Shown in pieces: positions 56,943 through 64,000 of a stretch of 64,000 nucleotides of DNA (positions within the stretch are counted from its first letter, which is position 1; every line of letters begins with the position of its first letter). A program made the position numbers and the translations under genes. Origin of the DNA: Opisthorchis felineus. Taxonomy: Eukaryota > Platyhelminthes > Trematoda > Opisthorchiida > Opisthorchiidae. The notes beneath the pieces were generated by a model, which saw only the letters and a program-made list of their open reading frames with translations, ran no database searches and was not told where the DNA came from. The stretch covers positions 285,721 through 349,720 of the forward strand of contig SJOL01006754.1 of NCBI GenBank assembly GCA_004794785.1. Reading direction: 5' to 3'.

Positions 56943-57335
56943 TCATCCCAAAATGGAAAGGTGATGCGGCGTTCGATTGTTTTTTATTTGACCTTCGGGT
57001 TTGGAAAGCTCACGATTAGACATCAACTTTTCCTGTGAGTCGGGAAGCTTATACATTTGCTGCGCTTGTGCAAAAATAGCCCCCAAGTCACTGCAACACA
57101 AGGTGACCTTAAAAGCTAGTCTACCGCACCAGGAGAACCACATGCTGGGATTCTTGTTCTGGCGATCTAAACGTCCAAGTAGAATGGTTTCTCACTTTCA
57201 GCTGTTGTTTGTTATCATCAAAAACACTTGGAGACGCAGAATTCATCTGGATTCCATAGCCGAATTTGGGAAGGGGTTGTTGGGTGTGAATTTGCTGTTC
57301 GTTCCCATACTCAGAACCACAAGAATTTGTCACAT
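56943..57335 (-). CDS. Candidate 3'-terminal exons split by a 34-nt intron
   Basis: Exon A (57125-57335) follows acceptor GTGTTTCTTACTAG and ends GTGCG|GTAGAC. Exon B (56943-57090) follows GTCACCTTGTGTTGCAG and ends at TGA. The intron of 34 nt is phase 2 on both sides. The joined peptide has KFGYGIQMNSASPSVFDD, NHSTWTFRSPEQE and VVLLVRDLGAIFAQAQQMYK. No family is assigned. Introns of about 30-40 nt are known in schistosomes, which supports the reading. No canonical AATAAA was found after the stop. Confidence 0.4.
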
Positions 57336-58730
57336 CTAGTAAGAAACACCTTTTCAATAAATAAATATCGCTTGTCATCTAGAATCACTTAATTGGATGG
57401 TGATCTGTCGGTATAGAAAGAATATTAAACTTGCTTTAGCAATGTAGGCCTAACAGACAAGCAAAATTGAGCCAGTAAAGCTTCGGGATCATACATGAAT
57501 AAAAAATCAAAAGCTTTGGGGTTCCAAACCATGTTGAACTTTTATTGGAAACAAAATGTCAATGATACGTTGAGCCCCAAAAGTCCGAAAAAAGCAGCCT
57601 AAACAAAGGATTTTGGTCCATAAAATCTGCGGCAAGTAAGACTGTTCACAATCAATCCAACATGCTCATCCTCGGTTGCGGTGTGATTCATTCGCCGTAA
57701 CAGAGATACAAGGATTTTACTCAAAATGGATGGGGTTGATTAGCAAGCCGGCTAAACCGAAGAAAAAAGCACACGAAATGTTGCAATAGCCCGCAATTTC
57801 GACATTATTAGATCGCGTCCTGAGAGATAGTTGGTGTGAGAAATAATGGTAGTTTGGACCCCAAACATTAGCTTAAGTGCGAACAGATGGGACAGTTTAG
57901 TGAGGTTACTAATCAGGTGTAAATAACAGCTGCGGATATATAAACAAACCCAAGTCATCCAGAGCATTAAAGACGTAAACTTAACCACCTCTTAAAAATG
58001 ACGCCGTGCTCTCTACATAGGATGCTTAGGAAAAGTCCGTGGTTAGATCTCCCTAGCCATGGGTACTGTATACAAATGGGGCCTCTACCATGCGCCATTG
58101 AAACAGATACCTCTTGAACCAGCCAAACTGGCAGTCTGTACATAATTTAATGTTCTATAACGACAGTTTGTTCGCTACTGGTGAGCACGGAAGTAAATTT
58201 GGACATTACATTAGAAAACGTGTTGGACTATCGGTAGCTTGTGTATATTTATTGGTGACTGATTAGGTGGCTGTTGATTTGTTCGGCGAGGTTGGCAGCG
58301 GATTTGCAGACGCTTCAGCAACATTCGGGGCGATCTTATCAGTAATCTGTTGTGTAGGTAGTTCTTCTCGTCCTGCCTGTACCTCAAGTGACTCCGAGTA
58401 GCACCTTCAAGCTATAAATTGACTGGCTGTTGAAGAGCATCGCACTTGGAGTCTCATTGTTCCGATCGTGATCTACGTTGCATTGTGGTCTGTATTTGTT
58501 GCGTTGGATTACTCGATTATATGCCGAAATTTTCGTCCACCATTTCCTCCTTACGAACGGAGAAGGCAAAAGCAGAAATGATGGGCATAAATTTCAGCAT
58601 GTGGTCGAGCAAGCGAACGCAAGTAATACAAACCACAACACAACCAAGATCACGTTTGAACCAATGAACCAACCGTTTATTATTAGTAACTCAGGTCATA
58701 TCTTATCGGTGCTCTTTACATACTATATAG
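57336..58730. other. Gap between candidate genes
   Basis: About 1.4 kb. Contains an R2 copy at 58255-58350. Otherwise short unsupported frames. Confidence 0.45.
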
Positions 58731-59208
58731 GCGCAAGCTTAGAGAGGCGATCTACCCACCAACAACTCACTGAGTATTTTCTCCCAAATGATGACGTCGA
58801 ACACTTCAACAGCTACTACAGAAAAAGGCCTTGGGGTGTTTTAAACAACAAAGTACGCTTAGAGCTAAGAGTGAGTTTTTAAACTCTTTAAAATTAAGAT
58901 GTCTTGGTGGTTAAGCTTCGTGCATCATGAATTCCATACAGCGAAACACAGGTGCTGTACACATCCAATCTAATATCAGAAAATGCTTTCTACTATTTTC
59001 CGCCATGAATGTCGTCAAACGTTGCCCATGTGTAACTATACAAGTTAAATTAGGTGTCAAACTTTCGCCTACACATGCTTTGCATTTGTGGGTTTGCTGC
59101 CAGATTCCCGAGATTTATTTTATCACCTATTTTAATGAAGTGATCAACCAGTTTATCGATTCAAAGAGACAAGCCAGAAGTTCAGCGAGAGACTCACACG
59201 TCAACTGT
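58731..59208 (+). CDS. Candidate exon pair, possibly VPS13-like
   Basis: Exon 58731-58870 lies between CATACTATATAG and CTAAGA|GTGAGT (46 codons plus two bases). A second exon starts after TTTGCTGCCAG at 59104 in matching phase 0. The junction reads NNKVRLELR-IPEIYFITYFNEVINQF, like the 'beta strand, then I-Y---F-NE---F' repeats of VPS13 lipid-transfer proteins. That likeness is from memory of the pattern. The second exon's frame ends at TGA 59212-59214 with no good donor, and a +1 frame continues openly, so an indel or wrong border is possible. Confidence 0.3.
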
Positions 59209-59214
59209 GTGTGA

Positions 59215-62063
59215 ACAGGTTGCAAAAATAGCACAAAATTTACAGAATGGAAAAGTAACTGAATCCATCAAGTGCTCAAATGAGTGGAACTAGATACTGT
59301 GCAAGTCAAGGCCATGTGCCCTTGAAACAACCTTTGTTAAAACATTTGTCGCGCACTGAAAGCTCGGTGAAATTGGATCGTGGTCATATGAGCGAAAGGC
59401 AAAACCACACGTTGGTGGGAGTAAAACCAGACAAAATCTTACACTTAGATTACCTCATCACAATTTTGGTCAAGCTCGATTGTTTTGTACACGAGATCCT
59501 AATTTATGGTGAAATAAATGTGTTCACGTGGAAATGGTGACACGTGTTCGATTTGTGGAAATTGCAACGAATTTTAGTTATTGGAATTAAACAAACAATT
59601 TTGGGTTCATATGTGGAAATAAAACAGAGAAATACAATCTATCTTAATGCTGCTTGGTGTGTAAACCATACAGAACACGCAACATATCAAAATTCCGGCA
59701 GCATGCCCTATTACACCCTCCTGAATTAAGGTCGAATAAACCGGAAAATAGGATAAATGAATCCGCAATCTAACCGATTATAATAAGAAGCCTGCCTTTC
59801 ATGCCTTTGACTGGTTAATTAAGACACACTCGTGGACATACAAAGTTTACCAAAACAGTTCATTCCTCACTAGCGATTCACTATCTACCGGCAAGATATA
59901 GGCCAGATATTTCTCATCGGCATCAATATCAGCAAACATGCTAAAAACGGTACTCTTACCCGGATGCCATCGTTGACGTCGGAAGTGTCGCATCCTTGAA
60001 AGTAATGATGGAGCAGAATAAAGTTGTTGCCGTATTCTATTGCTGCTCCGGTTTAAAGAGGCGTAATTTTAGTGAGAAAAACTAAAGCCAAGAAAGACTG
60101 CCTCATGGTGGTTCTGAGTAAAACTTCAAGGTGTTCACAGCGACGGAAAGTTATGGAAATTGAAAAAGGATCCACTATGTGCTAATAACTGAGTGGGAAC
60201 ACTTTTAGAAATCATGAATTGATGGAATTTCTTGCTTTGTATTCCATGTTGATATACTTCTACACAATACTGTGCGAATAACTGTACCGCGGCCCTTTGT
60301 GCGAATGTTCAGCATCGTGCGTTTCTGCTTGATACAGGCAGCATACGACAGTTGCTGAATAACTAAGGCAATCTGAATATGGCTTTGGTCCTTTGAGGCT
60401 CCTTTAACACAACGGAAGAAAACATATTTCTACAAATCTTAAGAAACAGGGACATCTGCTGATTTGACGAAGGATCTTCATACATTATCTGGCATCATCA
60501 CACTGTACCTCGGGCAGTCGGAAATCCATCCAAAATGGTGTATGTTACGCATCTCCCCAAGAAACAGTTGAGCAGACGTTGAACTTTAGACGATCGCGGT
60601 AAAACCGAAACAGTGCTGAAATTTAATTGGTTGTTTGTTTGAATTAACTGCGATACACAATGTCTTGTGAAACGTACGTTTTCGTGCTGGCAATATCAGC
60701 GCAAAGTCTTATATAAGTTTGTCTGTACACAGTTTTTCAGCGAAAAATCATTTCCTGGTATGAAAATTATTGTCACAGAAGAAAAGAGATTGGGTCATTG
60801 AAAATGAAATGCGAAAACTACGTCTACAAAATCCAGTATGTCATGACATTTTCAAGTTTCACATGTGATTGTACATCAAACAGCAATGAGACAGAACGAC
60901 ACCGGTTTCTGCTTCATCATGAATAGATATTTGCGTGTATTCCCAGTATTACCAATGCGGTAATCCAAGTTTGTACCGTGTAATCTGGGCGGATAATAAA
61001 CGTTCCGAGTAGTCGCGAGCTTGTCTGTTCTATCGCCTAATTGTATCATAAATTAGGTTTTTACTGTAAATGCTTTGCTGATCACGCTGGAGTATGCAAA
61101 ACGCTAACCGACGTTTTCTATTCGCTGACCAAAACGACCTACGAATTTGTCTAGATTTCACATATAAATAGCAGGTAACGAGATGGCACCACAGACAAAT
61201 TCTCCCCATAAGACAAATTGCCTCGAATGCATCTTTTCAATTTTCACGCCCTTGTAATCTGTTTCTTTGGTGAGCACTGAGTTTCGTTTGGGTCTTCTTG
61301 AAATTGCGCCCAAATCATGCCATATTCGTGACAAATTCGCATTCCCTCTATAGTTGCAGAAATCAACGGTAACCCTCTAGTTGAACAGGATGCTTACACT
61401 AAGTGTACAAGTAAGCATTTTTCCAATTCATTAACCCAGCTTGTTGTTTCTCTTCATCCAAGATATTGTGTGAAATCAAAGCAGATACGCAAGGATACAT
61501 GATTAGCACAACTGCCGTTGTAAGGAATTGAGCAGCTGCGATAAATAACATTTGTTAGAATCTCTGGCGGAAATGATTTCGCAAGGGAAACGCGGTGTTC
61601 GTCACAGCGTATGTGTAACTGTGCGCAAAATATATGGAGCTTGAAGAGTGGGGGCTCATTTGTGGTAGTTTTGCAAACCATAATAAAGCTCTCTGTATTG
61701 ATTCATTTTCCCATTAGAACAATGCGGCATGGATCCAGGTGCAAGTGAGCTACTTCACATTTCATCACAGATCATTTGCACATTCTTCTAAAGAATTTCC
61801 ATTTGATTATGGTAAAATTCGCTCAGTGAACAGAATAGTTTGGAGTGAAACATTGTCACAATGTGGGTAGGACTTGGGTTGCCTTACGATCGTCTTACAT
61901 AAATGGACCCCCACATTTACATTAAAGCGTTAGATGGTCATCTACGGGGTCGGCATAAACAACCGTTGGGAGAATCATTGCATCTTTACCCTCATTTTGT
62001 AACCGTTAGCCTTATTACTCAAACATAATACCTTGTACATTTAAAGAGAATTTACTGTGACAG
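59215..62063. other. AT-rich stretch, nothing assigned
   Basis: About 2.8 kb. Two plus-strand frames (59280-59540 and 59544-59729) and one minus-strand six-cysteine frame (61454-61681) are open but lack clear splice pairs or family motifs. No repeat family recognised. Confidence 0.4.
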
Positions 62064-62203
62064 AGGTTGAATACCACTTGCTGTCATCATTTCAAACGCA
62101 AGAATGTAAATTCACCATCTGGTACAATAATTATTGCGCGCCAAAAGCACACCTTCATTTTTTCATAAAGTCCCCACTGACGCGAAAGATTTTGAATGTG
62201 TTG
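62064..62203 (+). CDS. Candidate internal exon, unknown protein
   Basis: Between acceptor TTTACTGTGACAG and strong donor GTGTTG|GTAAGT; 140 nt, phase 1 in, phase 0 out, 46 codons. The peptide includes FQTQECKFTIWYNNY and HFFIKSPLTRKILNVL. Unrecognised. Confidence 0.35.
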
Positions 62204-62466
62204 GTAAGTCAGGTTCTTGTGAATTGCGTTGTACCCATTTGTTCTAACGAATTCGCTCAAGACCTTTGGGATACGCGACGTTGTTATGCGCAAGTACTTT
62301 GCGGCATACATAGTCAGCAGACGCTAAGTTTATTTTCCACCAATCGCTAGCATACGCCACAGGTGACATTTTGCACAGAGTTTTATGAACAATCAACTGC
62401 GATTATTTGGTACACCGGTGACGATTAGTCATTTCCAAAGTACACATAACCTAACTCTAATCTTCC

Positions 62467-62690
62467 CTAACCTTTGCACTTTCTCGGCTTCACTCGCACC
62501 CACTGACGTTCGTTGTAACCGTGGCCAACTTTGATTGTTCCTCGCATACACACATCGTAGGAAATTTCTGCAACTTGACATACCCATGTTATCTTACAAT
62601 TATAAATATGTTTGAAGTAACCATCGTGCTTAGGGCTTGGTTTACCGCAATTCGGATAACACTTTGACCAATCACTTTTAAGGCTCACGG
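62467..62690 (-). CDS. Candidate terminal exon of a cysteine-rich secreted-type protein
   Basis: After acceptor TATCACCCAAGTACAG a phase-1 frame runs 73 codons to TAG (62467-62469). It opens LKSDWSKCYPNCGK and has six cysteines (two as C-x3-C, two as C-x5-C, then two more), ending KPRKCKG. The W-x2-C-x3-CG opening recalls thrombospondin type 1 repeats, but the remaining spacing is not typical. AATAAA lies about 135 nt downstream (near 62330). No upstream exon resolved. Confidence 0.4.
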
Positions 62691-64000
62691 CTGTACTTGG
62701 GTGATAGAAAGGCGCCAATCATCGTGTCTTATTATTTTAGGTGCATGCCTCGGAAAAATCCAGATGTACTGCGAGAGTAAGCTTTCTGAAACAATTTGGT
62801 GGCACTGCAGACAAAGCCGTTTCAAAGAAATTGTCATGCTATCCTCGAGCGGACGGCCCACGTCCAAACATATTTTCAGTAAACAGTGGGTCGTGCAACT
62901 TTACCACGTGCCTGTAATATCAACACCCTAGGCCTCCCAATCACTAACCCGTTGAGCTCTCGTTTGAAATTGGATATTCCATTTGTCTACAAACATGAAA
63001 ATCAATCTCACTGAAATGTCCTCAAGGGAGCTAGGATTCCGGTACATAGACATTCCGTAAAAATTGAAACTGGTACTGAGGAATGTCTCCGAACATTTTG
63101 TCAGGGACGCCCTATGACTACAAACTGCATAAGATAGGGTTCTTCCGCGTTCCTATTAAACATCGTTTGACCCTGAGTTTTAAATCATCAGCATTCTTCC
63201 ATATAATTACTAGGCTAATGATTTTGAGTGTTAGTGAAACATTAGGAGCAAGTTATGGATTTTGGTTGGCAATTGTATTTTAGTAGGCTTATAAACAAGA
63301 TGAGAATAATTTGAATCTATCCTTAATCATACTATGAAAACGGACTGCACGTTTATTGATTTACCTTCTCCTGGATCACTCGGACGAACATCTCTCCAAC
63401 CGCTTGCAAAAAAGAAATAAATTAAATGTCACGAGTTTTGTTTATCCCGCAAAAATGGTAGCAGAATTGCCGTCTTTCTACCCTTTTTGACTGTATATTT
63501 AAATCAATTTTTAAACCAACTGTAGACTGGGCTTTGCAAGATAATGAGGAATGGAAAAGTGAGTAAAGCCACGTAAATGGTGTAAACATCTTAAAGATGC
63601 TCTTTCTCCTTCGTTTATAAAGGTCCAGAAATGTAACAATAAAATTTATAACTTTATAAGTATTTCCACTGGAATTTCACTAAGCACACATTTCTCTGCT
63701 GTGTACCACGTGCGTTCATGTGTGCACGCGAATCCACAAAACTAACCGGAGTGTATTGGGCATGGTCGACGTGGAAATACTTTTTGTCTTTCCACAGAAA
63801 TTTGCAGCACATTCTACATCCCAGCAGGTAAATATCGCAGGTGATAAATGACACACAAATTCTGACGTTATATTTTTGAAACTTTGACTTATATGGAACC
63901 ATACCAAAGATAGTCGCTCGATTGACACTCATCCCTAATCTAATGATTTCAGTCGTTTGAAAAGATTGTTAAAAACCGTGAGTTTGTCTTTTCGGGCGAA
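62691..64000. other. Right edge of window, unassigned
   Basis: Overlapping open frames on the minus strand at 63654-63932 include a Cys-rich stretch, but no splice-supported exon was resolved. Nothing else recognised. Confidence 0.35.

Overview
The window is eukaryotic nuclear DNA. Spliced exons with GT..AG borders, introns up to about 12.8 kb, AATAAA signals, tRNA-derived SINEs, LINE and Penelope-like remnants and long microsatellites all point that way, and nothing looks bacterial. The repeat style, intron structure and a possible 34-nt intron fit a parasitic flatworm, most likely a digenean trematode. That placement is inference; I cannot name the species.

Region 1 (about 0.2-39.1 kb, minus strand) is dominated by one gene. 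I could chain nine exons by reading phase into a 453-residue tubulin tyrosine ligase-like enzyme of the TTLL10 type, a probable tubulin polyglycylase. The ATP-grasp motifs ([30 protein letters not shown]) run in the right order and every exon junction is phase compatible. Its introns hold most of the repeats in the window: SINEs, two reverse transcriptase remnants, a Penelope-like GIY-YIG remnant, a degraded coiled-coil frame, and CAT and GACA/GATA arrays.

Region 2 (39.66-42.85 kb), about 0.6 kb upstream of the TTLL10 start codon, is a tandem array of exactly four 787-bp units. It carries three intact tRNA-Gly(UCC) genes and a decayed tRNA copy at each edge.

Region 3 (44.75-46.22 kb, minus strand) is a complete small metallothionein gene: TATA box, a 10-base first coding exon, a 1.18-kb intron, a second exon encoding 15 cysteines overall, and AATAAA. 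Its intron holds an 83-codon frame whose splice acceptor has the right phase to be an alternative last exon.

Region 4 (46-64 kb) is gene-poor. It holds several candidate exons with good splice sites that I could not assign firmly: minus-strand exons at 54.2-54.7 and 56.9-57.3 kb (the latter split by a possible 34-nt intron), a cysteine-rich terminal exon at 62.5-62.7 kb, and plus-strand exons at 49.3, 58.7-59.2 and 62.1 kb. Between them lie copies of two interspersed repeat families.

Functionally, TTLL10-type enzymes extend glycine chains on axonemal tubulin and metallothionein binds metal ions. The two genes and the tRNA array are neighbours, and nothing in the sequence shows that they work together.
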